Source: Thermoactinospora rubra
GTDB lineage: Bacteria > Actinomycetota > Actinomycetes > Streptosporangiales > Streptosporangiaceae
Assembly (NCBI RefSeq): GCF_002093975.1
Contig: NZ_KZ084325.1
Span: forward strand, 124,001 to 188,000
Direction: 5' to 3'
Length of the DNA stretch: 64,000 nucleotides
Positions 28,256 through 37,548 of the stretch are shown here, piece by piece. The number at the start of each line of letters is the position of its first letter. The stretch's first letter is position 1. The position numbers and the translations under genes are program-made. Below the pieces are notes generated by a model, which was not told the origin of the DNA, did no database searches, and worked only from the letters and a program-made list of their open reading frames with translations.

Positions 28256-28849
28256 TCACAGGACGCCCTTGGTGCTCGGCACGCCCGTGGCGCGCGGGTC
28301 GGGCTCGCACGCCTCCCGCAGTGCCCTGGCCAGCGCCTTGAACTGCGCCTCGACGATGTGGTGGGCGTTCCTGCCGTACGGCACGCGCACGTGCAGGCAC
28401 ACCGCCGCCTGGGCGACGAACGACTCCAGGATGTGGCGCGTCATGGTGGTGTCGTAGTCCGGCCCGATCATCGGCGCCATCCCGGCCGGCTCCTCGTGCA
28501 CCAGGTACGGCCGGCCCGACACGTCGACCGTCACCTGCGCCAGCGACTCGTCCAGCGGGCAGGCGGCGTTGCCGTACCGCCTGATGCCCGACTTGTCGCC
28601 CAGCGCCTCCTTGAAGGCCGCGCCCAGCGCCAGAGCGGTGTCCTCGATGGTGTGGTGGGAGTCGATGTGCAGGTCGCCCTCGGTCTTGACCGTCAGGTCG
28701 AACAGGCCGTGCTTGCCCAGCTGGGCCAGCATGTGGTCGAAGAAGCCCACCCCGGTCGAGACGTCCACCGTCCCTGTGCCGTCGAGGTTCACCTCGACCA
28801 GGACCGAGGTCTCCTTCGTGACGCGCTCGACGCGCCCCTTGCGGCTCAC
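28256..28849 (-). CDS. hisB: Imidazoleglycerol-phosphate dehydratase
   Basis: 197 residues, monofunctional HisB length. Mn2+-binding repeats are evident: [28 protein letters not shown], and later [16 protein letters not shown]. Dehydrates IGP to imidazole acetol phosphate. The GTG start ([13 protein letters not shown]) overlaps the hisC TGA (GTGA). Confidence 0.96.
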   Translation of the reverse strand: MSRKGRVERVTKETSVLVEVNLDGTGTVDVSTGVGFFDHMLAQLGKHGLFDLTVKTEGDLHIDSHHTIEDTALALGAAFKEALGDKSGIRRYGNAACPLDESLAQVTVDVSGRPYLVHEEPAGMAPMIGPDYDTTMTRHILESFVAQAAVCLHVRVPYGRNAHHIVEAQFKALARALREACEPDPRATGVPSTKGVL

Positions 28850-29916
28850 AGCACAGCCTCCATCGCCTCGCGGAATGCCGACATCTCCTGACCCGTCCCG
28901 ATCGACACCCGCAGCCACTCCGGCGGGCCCACCTCGCGGATCAGCACCCCCTGCGCCAGCAGGGCCTCCCACACCCGCCGCCGGTCGGGGAAACGGCCAA
29001 ACAGCACGAAGTTCGCATCCGAGTCGGCCACCTCCAGCCCCTTGGCGCGCAGCCAGCTCACCGTGGCGTCGCGCTCCTCACGCAGCCGCGCCACCGTGCC
29101 CAGCAGCTCCTCCCGGTGCCGCAGCGCCGTACGCGCCGCCACCTGGGTCAGCGTCGACAGGTGGTACGGCAGGCGCACCAGCAGCAACGCCTCGACGACC
29201 GCCGGATGCGCCGCCAGGTAGCCCAGGCGGGTCCCGGCCATGGCGAACGCCTTGGACATCGTCCTGGTCACGATCAGCCGCGGGAACTCCGGCAGCAGCG
29301 TCAGCGCCGACGGCGTGCCCGCCCTGGCGAACTCCGCATACGCCTCGTCGACCACCACCATGCCCGGCGCGGCCTCGGCCACCCGCCGGATGGTCTGCAG
29401 CGGCAGCGCCGTCCCCGTCGGGTTGTTGGGCGAGGTCAGGAACACGATGTCGGGCCGGTGCTCCTCCACCGCCGCCACCGCCTTGCCCGCATCCAGCGAG
29501 AAGTCCGCCTCCCGCGCCCCGGAGATCCACTCGGTGCCAGCGCCGGTGGTGATGATCGGATGCATCGAGTAGGACGGCTCGAACCCCAGCGCCGTGCGCC
29601 CGTGGCCGCCGAAGGCCTGCAGGATCTGCTGCAGCACCTCGTTGGAGCCGTTGGCCGCCCACACCCGGGTGTGGTCCAGCCCGTGCCCCAGGTAGGCGGC
29701 CAGCTCCGAGCGCAGCGCGACCGCGTCGCGGTCGGGATAGCGGTTGAGCTCCACCGCGTGCTCGCGCACCGCCCGGGCCAGGTCCTCGGCCAGCTCCGGC
29801 GAGGGCGGGTAGGGGTTCTCGTTGGTGTTGAGCCGCACCGGGACGTCGATCTGCGGCGCGCCGTACGGCGTCTTGCCGCGAAGGTCGTCGCGCAGGGGCA
29901 GGTCTTGCAGGTTCAC
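28846..29916 (-). CDS. hisC: Histidinol-phosphate aminotransferase
   Basis: 356 residues. PLP fold type [14 protein letters not shown] at the N-terminus, [17 protein letters not shown], and the PLP Lys in [18 protein letters not shown]. Start is a GTG ([13 protein letters not shown]) four bases after AAGAAG and 16 bp after the hisD stop. Open frame upstream lies within hisD and is not coding. Confidence 0.95.
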   Translation of the reverse strand: MNLQDLPLRDDLRGKTPYGAPQIDVPVRLNTNENPYPPSPELAEDLARAVREHAVELNRYPDRDAVALRSELAAYLGHGLDHTRVWAANGSNEVLQQILQAFGGHGRTALGFEPSYSMHPIITTGAGTEWISGAREADFSLDAGKAVAAVEEHRPDIVFLTSPNNPTGTALPLQTIRRVAEAAPGMVVVDEAYAEFARAGTPSALTLLPEFPRLIVTRTMSKAFAMAGTRLGYLAAHPAVVEALLLVRLPYHLSTLTQVAARTALRHREELLGTVARLREERDATVSWLRAKGLEVADSDANFVLFGRFPDRRRVWEALLAQGVLIREVGPPEWLRVSIGTGQEMSAFREAMEAVL

Positions 29917-29932
29917 GTGGCTTCTTTCTGGC

Positions 29933-31270
29933 TCAGGAGGCGGGCTCGGACGGGACCTGGCCGCCATGCGGCACCTCCCACCCGAAGCGGGCCCTGATCG
30001 CCGCGCCGTGCGCGGGCAGGTCCTCGGCGTCGGCCAGCACCACCACGTGCCCGGCCACCTCGGCCAGCGCCTCGCGGCTGTAGTCGACCACGTGGATGCC
30101 GCGCAGGAACGTCTGGACCGACAGGCCGCCGGAGTGGCAGGCGCAGCCGCCGGTCGGCAGCACGTGGTTGGACCCCGCCAGGTAGTCGCCCAGCGAGACG
30201 GGAGCGTAGGCGCCCACGAAGATCGCCCCCGCGTTGCGGACGCGCGCGGCCACGGCGTGGGCGTCGGCCGTGTGGATCTCCAGGTGCTCGGCGGCGTAGG
30301 CGTCGACCACGCGCAGGCCGTCGTCCAGATCGCGGACCAGCACGATGCCCGACTGCCTGCCACGCAGCGCCTCGGCGATGCGCTCGCCGTGCTTGGTCGC
30401 CGCCACCTGGGCGGGCAGCTCGCGCTCGACCGCCTCGGCCAGCTCCTCGCTGTCGGTCACCAGCACCGCGGCGGCGATGACGTCGTGCTCGGCCTGGCTG
30501 ATCAGGTCGGCCGCCACGCAGACCGGGTCGGCGGTGCGGTCGGCCAGGATCGCGATCTCGGTCGGGCCGGCCTCGGAGTCGATGCCGATGCGGCCCTTGA
30601 GCAGCCGCTTGGCGGCGGCCACCCAGATGTTGCCCGGCCCGGTCACCATCGTGGCCGGCGGGCACTCCTCGGTGCCGTAGGCGAACATGGCCACGGCCTG
30701 CGCGCCGCCCACCGCGTAGACCTCCTCCACGCCCAGCAGCGCGCACGCCGCCAGGATCGTGGGGTGCGGCAGGCCGCCGAACTCCCGCTGCGCCGGGCTC
30801 GTCACCGCCAGCGAGGGCACCCCGGCCTCCTGGGCCGGGACGACGTTCATCACCACGCTGGAGGGATAGACCGCGCGCCCGCCCGGCACATACAGCCCCA
30901 CCCGGTCGACCGGCACCCAGCGCTCGGTCACCGTGCCGCCGGGCGCCACCCGGGTGGTGACGTCGGCGCGCCGCTGGTCGCGGTGCACCAGCCGGGTCCG
31001 CCGGACGGCCTCCTCCAGCGCCGCCCTGACCCTCGGGTCGAGCTCGGCCAGGGCCCTGTCCAGCGCCTCGGCCGGCACGCGGGTCGAGGCCAGCTCCACG
31101 CCGTCGAACCTCGCCGTCAGCTCCCGTACGGCCGCCACGCCGCGATGGCGCACGGCCTCGCAGATGGGCCGCACCTTCTCCAGGGCGGCCTCCACGTCGA
31201 GGTCGGCGCGGGGCAGCACGTCGCGCAGGTCCGCGGGGAGACCGTCGCGAAGGTCGATACGGGAAATCAC
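29933..31270 (-). CDS. hisD: Histidinol dehydrogenase
   Basis: 445 residues. Oxidises L-histidinol to histidine in two NAD-dependent steps. Family motifs: [52 protein letters not shown] (Zn ligand) and [19 protein letters not shown]. First gene of the his operon; a TAGACT -10 element ends six bases before the ATG, indicating a leaderless mRNA. Confidence 0.96.
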   Translation of the reverse strand: MISRIDLRDGLPADLRDVLPRADLDVEAALEKVRPICEAVRHRGVAAVRELTARFDGVELASTRVPAEALDRALAELDPRVRAALEEAVRRTRLVHRDQRRADVTTRVAPGGTVTERWVPVDRVGLYVPGGRAVYPSSVVMNVVPAQEAGVPSLAVTSPAQREFGGLPHPTILAACALLGVEEVYAVGGAQAVAMFAYGTEECPPATMVTGPGNIWVAAAKRLLKGRIGIDSEAGPTEIAILADRTADPVCVAADLISQAEHDVIAAAVLVTDSEELAEAVERELPAQVAATKHGERIAEALRGRQSGIVLVRDLDDGLRVVDAYAAEHLEIHTADAHAVAARVRNAGAIFVGAYAPVSLGDYLAGSNHVLPTGGCACHSGGLSVQTFLRGIHVVDYSREALAEVAGHVVVLADAEDLPAHGAAIRARFGWEVPHGGQVPSEPAS

Positions 31271-31276
31271 CCGTCC

Positions 31277-31282
31277 AGTCTA
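31277..31282 (-). promoter_or_regulatory. -10 element of the his operon
   Basis: TAGACT on the minus strand ends six bases before the hisD ATG at 31270. No Shine-Dalgarno lies in between, consistent with leaderless transcription of the operon. The -35 region is weak. Confidence 0.4.
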
Positions 31283-31341
31283 CGGAGCGCTCACACCGAA
31301 TCCCATTCCGTCCACCATGCGGACATCGCAATGATCAGGGA

Positions 31342-31347
31342 TACGAT
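31342..31347 (+). promoter_or_regulatory. -10 element of ybaK
   Basis: TACGAT lies eight bases before the GTG at 31356 with no Shine-Dalgarno, so the ybaK transcript probably starts at or next to the GTG. The element shares the 85-bp divergent region with the his operon promoter. Confidence 0.4.
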
Positions 31348-31355
31348 CGGCCATC

Positions 31356-31853
31356 GTGAGCAAGGCGAAGAAGGGCGGGCAGGGCACTCCGGCCACGATG
31401 GCGCTGGCCAAGGCGGGAGTGGAGTTCCGGCTGCACCCCTACGAGCACGACGCCGGCGCCCAGGCCTACGGCGAGGAGGCGGCCGACGCGCTCGGCGTGC
31501 CCTACGACAGGATCTTCAAGACTCTCGTCGCCGAGGTCGAGGGCGGCCTGGCGGTCGCGGTGGTGCCGGTGGCGGCCAAGCTCGACCTCAAGGCGTTCGC
31601 GGCGGCGCTGAAGAGCAAGCGGGCGGCGATGGCCGACGCGGCGAAGGTGGAGCGGGTCACCGGCTACGTGGTGGGCGGCATCAGCCCGCTCGGCCAGCGC
31701 AGGCTCCTGCCCACGGTGGTGGACTCCTCGGCGCTGGGGTTCGAGACGATCTACTTCTCGGCAGGCCGGCGGGGGCTGCAGATCGAGACCGCGCCGCGGA
31801 ACCTCGTGGACCTCACCCAGGCGATCACGGCGCCCATTGCCAAGACAAGCTGA
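31356..31853 (+). CDS. ybaK: YbaK-type Cys-tRNA(Pro)/Cys-tRNA(Cys) deacylase
   Basis: 165 residues. Trans-editing enzyme clearing mischarged Cys-tRNA(Pro). YbaK family landmarks: RIFKTLVAEV with the substrate-contacting Lys, AVVPVAAKLDLKAFA, VTGYVVGGISPLGQ, and FSAGRRGLQIETAP. Start GTG (SKAKKGGQGTPA). Stands alone between the divergent his operon and the amidase. Confidence 0.92.
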   Translation: MSKAKKGGQGTPATMALAKAGVEFRLHPYEHDAGAQAYGEEAADALGVPYDRIFKTLVAEVEGGLAVAVVPVAAKLDLKAFAAALKSKRAAMADAAKVERVTGYVVGGISPLGQRRLLPTVVDSSALGFETIYFSAGRRGLQIETAPRNLVDLTQAITAPIAKTS

Positions 31854-31864
31854 CACCTTTACAT

Positions 31865-31892
31865 TGTAGATTCACTTGGTTCGCGGGATAAT
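31865..31892 (+). promoter_or_regulatory. Promoter of the amidase gene
   Basis: TTGTAG (31865-31870), a 16-bp spacer and GATAAT (31887-31892) end six bases before the GTG at 31899, so the message is likely leaderless. The patch is AT-rich compared with its surroundings. Confidence 0.55.
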
Positions 31893-31898
31893 CCTCAG

Positions 31899-33269
31899 GT
31901 GACGGAACTCCACTACCTGACCGCGACCGAGATGGCCCGCCTGGTCCGCACCCGCCAGGTGAGCGCGGCGGAGCTGGTCCAGGCCCACCTCGACCGCATC
32001 GAGCAGGTCAACCCCAAGGTGAACGCGATCGTCACGCTCGCCGCCGAGCGCGCCCTCGACGACGCGCGACGCGCCGACGCGCGCACCCCCGAAGGGCCGC
32101 TCCACGGGATCCCGGTCGCGCACAAGGACCTGGTGGACACCGCCGGCATCAGGACGACCTACGGCTCGCCGCTGTACGCCGACCACGTCCCCGACCGGGA
32201 CGACCTCATCGTCCGGCGGCTGCGCCGGGCCGGGGCGATCACGATCGGCAAGACCAACACGCCCGAGTTCGGCACCGGCTCCCACACCGTCAACGAGGTC
32301 TTCGGCGCCACCCGCAACCCCTACGACCTGTCCAGGAGCGCGGGCGGCAGCAGCGGCGGCGCGGCGGCCGCGCTGGCGTGCGGCATGACGCCCCTGGCCG
32401 ACGGCTCGGACATGGGCGGCTCCCTGCGCAACCCCGCCTCCTTCTGCAACGTGGTCGGCCTGCGCCCCACCCCCGGCCGGGTGCCCGACATCGCCGAGAG
32501 GTCCGCCTGGTTCACCCTCGCCACCCTCGGCCCCATGGCCAGGACCGTGGAGGACGTCACGCTCATGCTCCAGGTGATCTCCGGCTTCCACCCGGGCTCG
32601 CCGTACGCGATCACCGAGCCGTTCGCGCCGGACCCGGAGATCTCGGTGCAGGGGCTCAAGGTGGCCTGGAGCCCCGACCTGGGCGGGCTGCCGGTGGACC
32701 CGGCCACCGCTCGCGTGACGGCGACCGCCCCGCACGTCTTCGAACGGCTCGGCGCCGACGTCGAGCAGGTCGAGCTCGACCTGTCCGACGCCGAGGACGC
32801 CTTCCGGATCTACCGGGCGTGGAACTACGCGCTCAGCTACGGCGACCTGCCCAAGGCCGGGCCCAACGTGGCCTGGAACGTCGAGCAGGGCAGGAAGGTG
32901 ACCGGCGAGGACCTGGCCAGGGCCGAGCAGCTGCGCACCCGGCTGTACCACCGCATGGCGGCCTTCTTCGAGGAGTACGACGTGCTCATCGCCCCGGTCA
33001 GCCAGGTGCCGCCGTTCCCGGTCGGCCAGCCGTACGTCACCGAGATCGACGGCCACGCGATGCCCGACTACCTGGCGTGGATGCGCTCGGCGTACTGGAT
33101 CAGCGTGCTGCACGCCCCGGCCGCGTCGGTCCCGGCGGGCTTCACCGACGACGGCCTGCCCGTGGGCGTGCAGATCGTCGGCCGGCCCTTCGCCGACGCC
33201 ACCGTCCTGCGCTTCGCGCGCGCCTTCGAGCAGGTCACGGGGTACGGCTCGCGCCGCCCCACGCTTTAG
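31899..33269 (+). CDS. Amidase-signature family hydrolase
   Basis: 456 residues. The Ser-cisSer-Lys triad of the amidase signature is complete: Lys in GIPVAHKDLVDTAG, cis-Ser in SAGGSSGGAAAALA, and nucleophile Ser in ADGSDMGGSLRNPASF. No GatB/GatC partner is near, and the C-terminal half (MAAFFEEYDVLIAPVSQVPP) resembles free amidases more than GatA. Predicted cytoplasmic hydrolase of an unknown amide. Its TAG overlaps the convergent membrane-protein stop. Confidence 0.88.
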   Translation: MTELHYLTATEMARLVRTRQVSAAELVQAHLDRIEQVNPKVNAIVTLAAERALDDARRADARTPEGPLHGIPVAHKDLVDTAGIRTTYGSPLYADHVPDRDDLIVRRLRRAGAITIGKTNTPEFGTGSHTVNEVFGATRNPYDLSRSAGGSSGGAAAALACGMTPLADGSDMGGSLRNPASFCNVVGLRPTPGRVPDIAERSAWFTLATLGPMARTVEDVTLMLQVISGFHPGSPYAITEPFAPDPEISVQGLKVAWSPDLGGLPVDPATARVTATAPHVFERLGADVEQVELDLSDAEDAFRIYRAWNYALSYGDLPKAGPNVAWNVEQGRKVTGEDLARAEQLRTRLYHRMAAFFEEYDVLIAPVSQVPPFPVGQPYVTEIDGHAMPDYLAWMRSAYWISVLHAPAASVPAGFTDDGLPVGVQIVGRPFADATVLRFARAFEQVTGYGSRRPTL

Positions 33270-33841
33270 GGCCCCTCCGGCGGCCGGTCGGAGATCCCGT
33301 ACGGCCGGCGCAGCGGCGAGCGGCGGTAGGCGGCCACGCCCTCCAGCACCCCGAAGGCGGCCACCGCCAGGAAGGCCCAGCTCACCAGCACACCGGGCGC
33401 GGTCAGCACCAGCGCCCCCGGCACCACCTGGGCGCCGGGCGCCGCGGCGGCCACGGTGACGGAGCCGACGGTGAAGCGGGTGCCCACGCCGTAGGCGACG
33501 AACGCGCCCGCCAGCCCGCCGACGCACAGGCCCAGCACGGCTGCCACGCCCCGCCGGCGCGCCAGCAGCCACACCGCCACCCCGCCGGCCAGCCCGAGCC
33601 CGCCGGTGATGACGGCGAACCAGCCGTCGGCGGCGATCAGCGCCTGCGTCATCGGGTCGGCCAGCACCAGGCCGCTGCCGGTGCGCACGTACGGCGCGCG
33701 CGGCGCGGCCCACGACCAGGCCAGCCCGGCGGGGACCCCCAGGACGGCCCCCAGGACGGAGAGGGCGGCCACGGTGACCGCGAAGGCCCGCACTTCCCGC
33801 AGCACGCCACGCTCCCCACGAAACGCCTCAACCAGCCGCAT
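33266..33841 (-). CDS. Four-helix membrane protein (DUF2567-like)
   Basis: 191 residues. Four transmembrane helices, with a short outside loop between the first two (APRAPYVRTGSGLVLADPMT) and ADGWFAVITGGLGLAGG. The pattern of a Pro/Gly-rich first loop containing a conserved-looking ADP.TQALIAADGWF resembles DUF2567 proteins of actinobacteria. No catalytic motif. Divergent from murA, 37 bp apart. Confidence 0.65.
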   Translation of the reverse strand: MRLVEAFRGERGVLREVRAFAVTVAALSVLGAVLGVPAGLAWSWAAPRAPYVRTGSGLVLADPMTQALIAADGWFAVITGGLGLAGGVAVWLLARRRGVAAVLGLCVGGLAGAFVAYGVGTRFTVGSVTVAAAAPGAQVVPGALVLTAPGVLVSWAFLAVAAFGVLEGVAAYRRSPLRRPYGISDRPPEGP

Positions 33842-33878
33842 ATCCGCTCGATCGTAACCTGTGTGGGACGCTAGGCAC

Positions 33879-35201
33879 GTGAGTGATGAAGAGGTCTGGC
33901 TGATCGAACCCTCCGGTCCGCTGCGGGGGGACGTCGTCGTGCGCGGGTCGAAGAACGCGGTCTCCAAGCACATGGTGGCGGCCATGCTGGGCGGCGGCGA
34001 GAGCACCATCCACAACGCCCCCGAGGTGGGCGAGGTGGGCATCACGGCGGACATGCTCAGGGCCCTCGGCATGCACGTCGAGATCGCCAGAGGGGAGATC
34101 CACATCGAGCGCGGGCAGGAGATCCGGCCGCGGGTGCCCGCCAAGTACACCGGGCTCAACCGCATTCCCATCCTCATGCTCGGGCCGTTGCTGCACCTGG
34201 CCGGGGAGGCGTACGTGCCCCTGGTCGGCGGCGACCCCATCGGGCGGCGCCCGATCGACTTCCACGTGGAGGCGTTGCGGCAGATGGGCGCCGAGGTCGA
34301 GGTGACCGACGGCGGCGTGTACGCCAGGGCCAAGCGGCTGACCGGGGCCCGGCTGCAGCTGCCCTACCCCAGCGTGGGCGCCACCGAGACGGTGCTGCTG
34401 TCGGCCGTGCTGGCCGAGGGCAAGACGGTGCTGAAGAACGCAGCCACCGAGCCGGAGGTGGTGGAGCTGGCGCTGTTCCTGCAGCGGATGGGCGCGATGA
34501 TCGAGCTGTCACCGGACCGGCGGATCGTCATCGAGGGCGTGGAGCAGCTGCACGGCGCGCAGACGTGGCTGGCCGGCGACCGCATCGAGGCCTTCTCCTA
34601 CCTGGCGGCCGGGCTGGTGACGGGCGGGGAGGTGCGGGTGCACGGCTGCGCCCAGGACCGCCTGGTCACCGCGATCACCACGCTGGCCAGGATGGGCGCC
34701 CAGTTCGAGATCAACGACGAGTACCTGTGCGCCACCGCGCCGCCGGAGGGCCTGCGAGCCGCGGCGGTGCAGACCGACACCCATCCCGGCTTCATGACCG
34801 ACTGGCAGACGCCGCTGATGGTGCTGTTCACCCAGAGTCACGGCATGTCGGTCCTCCACGAGACCGTCTTCGAAAACCGCCTGGTCTACGTGCCGGCGCT
34901 GCAGAAAATGGGCTGCGAGATCGAGGTGTTCGACCAGTGCCTGGGCGGGCCCGCCTGCCGCTACCACGACACCAACGCCAAGCACTCGGCGGTGGTGCGC
35001 GGGGTGTCCAAGCTGCGCGGGGCCGACGTGACGCTCCCCGACATCCGGGCCGGGTTCTCCGCCGTGCTGGCCGCCGCCGTCGCCGACGGCACCTCCACGC
35101 TGCGGGGCGTGCACCACATCGAGCGGGGCTACCACCGGCCGTTCGAGCAGTTCGTCTCCCTTGGGCTGAACATCAGTAAAGGATCAGCAGGCAAGGTTTG
35201 A
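33879..35201 (+). CDS. murA: UDP-N-acetylglucosamine 1-carboxyvinyltransferase
   Basis: 440 residues from the GTG at 33879 (SDEEVWLIEPSGPLRGD). Adds enolpyruvate to UDP-GlcNAc, the first committed step of peptidoglycan synthesis. RGSKNAVSKHMVAAML holds the substrate Lys-Asn pair and RAGFSAVLAAAVADGTS the C-terminal Asp/Arg region. The active-site loop reads GGDPIGRRPID: Asp (about residue 119) replaces the Cys alkylated by fosfomycin, as in Mycobacterium MurA. It could be a second MurA paralogue. A class A PBP gene follows 30 bp downstream. Confidence 0.9.
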   Translation: MSDEEVWLIEPSGPLRGDVVVRGSKNAVSKHMVAAMLGGGESTIHNAPEVGEVGITADMLRALGMHVEIARGEIHIERGQEIRPRVPAKYTGLNRIPILMLGPLLHLAGEAYVPLVGGDPIGRRPIDFHVEALRQMGAEVEVTDGGVYARAKRLTGARLQLPYPSVGATETVLLSAVLAEGKTVLKNAATEPEVVELALFLQRMGAMIELSPDRRIVIEGVEQLHGAQTWLAGDRIEAFSYLAAGLVTGGEVRVHGCAQDRLVTAITTLARMGAQFEINDEYLCATAPPEGLRAAAVQTDTHPGFMTDWQTPLMVLFTQSHGMSVLHETVFENRLVYVPALQKMGCEIEVFDQCLGGPACRYHDTNAKHSAVVRGVSKLRGADVTLPDIRAGFSAVLAAAVADGTSTLRGVHHIERGYHRPFEQFVSLGLNISKGSAGKV

Positions 35202-35231
35202 CCGCGGCGCCGCGGCCGCAGATCACTTTGC

Positions 35232-37457
35232 GTGACTGTGGCCGGAGTGAGGGCCGTCTGCCTGCGGACGCTCGCGCTGGGCACGGCGGGAGCCATGAGC
35301 GGCGTGCTGGCCGCCGGCCTCGTCGCCCCGGCGCTCGGCGGCGCGGGCGTCGCGGTCAAGAACGTGGCCGACGCCTTCGTGGAGCTGCCGCCCGCGCCGC
35401 GCGAGGAGCCGCTGACCCAGGTCACCCGCCTGCTGGACCGCCACGGCCGGCCGTTCGCCCAGTTCTACCGGGAGAACCGCGTCATCGTGCCGCTGGCGCG
35501 GATGCACCCCTACGTGCGCAAGGCGATCGTGGCGATCGAGGACGCCCGCTTCTACGAGCACGGCGGCCTGGACGTCAGGGGCACGCTGCGGGCCGCGCTG
35601 GCCAACCAGCAGGCCGGCGGCGTCCGGCAGGGCGGCTCCTCCCTCACCCAGCAGCTGGTCAAGAACATCCTGGTGAAGAACGCCGACACCGAGGCCGAGC
35701 GGCGCGAGGCGACGCAGCGCAGCCTCGCCAGGAAGATCACCGAGGCGCGTTACGCCATGGCGCTGGAGCACAAGTACAGCAAGGACGAGATCCTCGAGCG
35801 CTATCTCAACATCGCCTACTTCGGCGCGGGCGCCCACGGCGTGGAGGCGGCGGCCCGGCGCTTCTTCTCCACCGGCGCCGCCGAGCTGACCCTCGCCCAG
35901 GCCGCGACCCTGGCGGGGGCGGTGCGCTCGCCGTACCTGACCGACCCCTCGCTCGGGGCCCGGCAGCGGGAGCGGCTGCTGGAGCGGCGCGACCTCGTGC
36001 TGGACCGGATGGCCCGGCTCGGCATGGTGCCCGCGGCCGCGGCGGAGGCCGCCCGGAGGTCCCCGCTCGGGCTGCGCATGCAGGCGCAGCCGGGCGGCTG
36101 CGAGGCCAGCCGGTATCCCTACTTCTGCCTCTACGTCCAGCGCGAGCTGCTGACCAACCCGGCCTTCGGCAACACCGCCCGGGAGCGGCGCAGCCGCCTG
36201 GCCAGGGGCGGGCTGGTGCTGCGCACCACGCTGGACCCCGCCGCCCAGCGCGCCGCCGAGAGCGCCATCGCCGCCCGCGTGCGGCCCGCCGACACCGAGG
36301 TGGCCGCCGCGGCGATGGTCGAGCCGGGCACCGGCCGGATCCGGGCGATGGCCGCCAGCAAGAAGTTCGGCCGCAACCCCGGCAACCGCGACAACGGGCC
36401 GCGCACCACCTACAACCTGCCGGCCGACGTCGCCCACGGCGGCGGCCAGGGCTTCCAGGCCGGCTCGACCTTCAAGGTCTACACGCTGGCCACGGCGCTG
36501 CAGCAGGGCTGGCGGTTCAACCAGGGCTTCGACACGCCGGGCTCGTTCGTGCCCGCCCAGGGGTACCGCGACTGCCGCGGCAGGCCGGTCAACGCGCCCC
36601 GCGTCCGGATCCACAACGCCTCCGGCGAGGGCAAGGGCGGCCCCCACAGCCTGTCCACCGGCACCTGGAAGTCGGTGAACATCTTCTACATGATGCTGGA
36701 GCGCAAGGTCGGGCTGTGCAACGTGGTGCGGACGGCCAAGGCGCTGGGCGTCGTCAGGGCCGACGGCGGCCCGCTGCGCGAGGTGCCGACGTTCACGCTC
36801 GGCGTCAACGAGATGGACCCGGTGACGGTCGCCGCCTCCTTCGCCGCCTTCGGCGCCCGCGGCCGGTACTGCCGGCCCCAGGCCATCGTCGAGATCGCCG
36901 ACCGGGCGGGGCGGCGCACCCGGGTGCGGCCCGCCTGCGCGCAGGCCATCGAGCGCGAGGTGGCCGACGCCGTCAGCCACGTGCTGCGCGGGGTGTTCAC
37001 CAAGGGCACCATGCGCGGCCAGGGCATCGGCCGCCCGGCGGCGGGCAAGACCGGCACCAACAACGGCTACACCTCCGCCTGGTTCGCCGGCTACACCCCC
37101 GACCTGGCCGCCGCGGTGAGCGTCGGCGACATCCGCGGCTCCTACCGCTACCCGCTGCGCGGGGTGACCATCGGCGGCCGGTACTACGGCTCGGTCCAGG
37201 GCGCGTCGCTGCCGGGGCCGATCTGGGTCGACTCCATGCGGGCCGCGCTGCGCGACACGCCGCCGACCCCCTTTGTCCGGCCCGACATGGGCCGCTTCGG
37301 CGGCGGCCACACCCCCGGGCTGGACCGGCGCCAGGACCGCTACAAGGACCGGCTGAGCCGCTTCCTGCGGCACTGGCACCGGCAGGGCGACCACCCGCGG
37401 CTGCACCGCAAGCGGCTGCTGTGGTGGCTCGGGCACCACCGGGACCCCCGCGACTAG
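35232..37457 (+). CDS. Class A penicillin-binding protein (glycosyltransferase/transpeptidase)
   Basis: 741 residues. An N-terminal membrane segment (about 12-40) is followed by a GT51 domain with IEDARFYEHGGLD, QGGSSLTQQLVKNILV and EILERYLNIAYFG, then a transpeptidase with SxxK in AGSTFKVYTLA, SVN in KSVNIFYMML and KTG in AAGKTGTNNGYTSAWF. All catalytic motifs are intact. The C-terminus is a basic extension (RFLRHWHRQGDHPRLHRKRL) instead of a PASTA domain. Polymerises and crosslinks peptidoglycan; the murA gene just upstream fits. Start GTG at 35232, later in-frame GTG codons possible. Confidence 0.93.
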   Translation: MTVAGVRAVCLRTLALGTAGAMSGVLAAGLVAPALGGAGVAVKNVADAFVELPPAPREEPLTQVTRLLDRHGRPFAQFYRENRVIVPLARMHPYVRKAIVAIEDARFYEHGGLDVRGTLRAALANQQAGGVRQGGSSLTQQLVKNILVKNADTEAERREATQRSLARKITEARYAMALEHKYSKDEILERYLNIAYFGAGAHGVEAAARRFFSTGAAELTLAQAATLAGAVRSPYLTDPSLGARQRERLLERRDLVLDRMARLGMVPAAAAEAARRSPLGLRMQAQPGGCEASRYPYFCLYVQRELLTNPAFGNTARERRSRLARGGLVLRTTLDPAAQRAAESAIAARVRPADTEVAAAAMVEPGTGRIRAMAASKKFGRNPGNRDNGPRTTYNLPADVAHGGGQGFQAGSTFKVYTLATALQQGWRFNQGFDTPGSFVPAQGYRDCRGRPVNAPRVRIHNASGEGKGGPHSLSTGTWKSVNIFYMMLERKVGLCNVVRTAKALGVVRADGGPLREVPTFTLGVNEMDPVTVAASFAAFGARGRYCRPQAIVEIADRAGRRTRVRPACAQAIEREVADAVSHVLRGVFTKGTMRGQGIGRPAAGKTGTNNGYTSAWFAGYTPDLAAAVSVGDIRGSYRYPLRGVTIGGRYYGSVQGASLPGPIWVDSMRAALRDTPPTPFVRPDMGRFGGGHTPGLDRRQDRYKDRLSRFLRHWHRQGDHPRLHRKRLLWWLGHHRDPRD

Positions 37458-37483
37458 GGCCGCTTTTGGGCCCCATGCCGGGA

Positions 37484-37512
37484 TTGACCGGATGTGGTGG
37501 GAGGTGCATAAC
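37484..37512 (+). promoter_or_regulatory. Promoter of the LuxR-family regulator
   Basis: TTGACC (37484-37489), a 17-bp spacer and CATAAC (37507-37512) form a good sigma-A-type promoter. Transcription would start near 37519, so the upstream ATG at 37492 cannot be the translation start and the ATG at 37549 is favoured. Confidence 0.6.
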
Positions 37513-37548
37513 TTCGGCAGGAGGTTGCCGAGCCGTACGGAGCCGTTC

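Noticed and set aside
37458..37475. Terminator hairpin after the penicillin-binding protein gene
   Set aside because: GGGCC/GGCCC gives only a 5-bp stem and no U-tract follows; too weak to call.
37492..37548. Upstream ATG at 37492 for the LuxR-family regulator
   Set aside because: It lies between the -35 and -10 elements of the promoter, upstream of any expected transcript.
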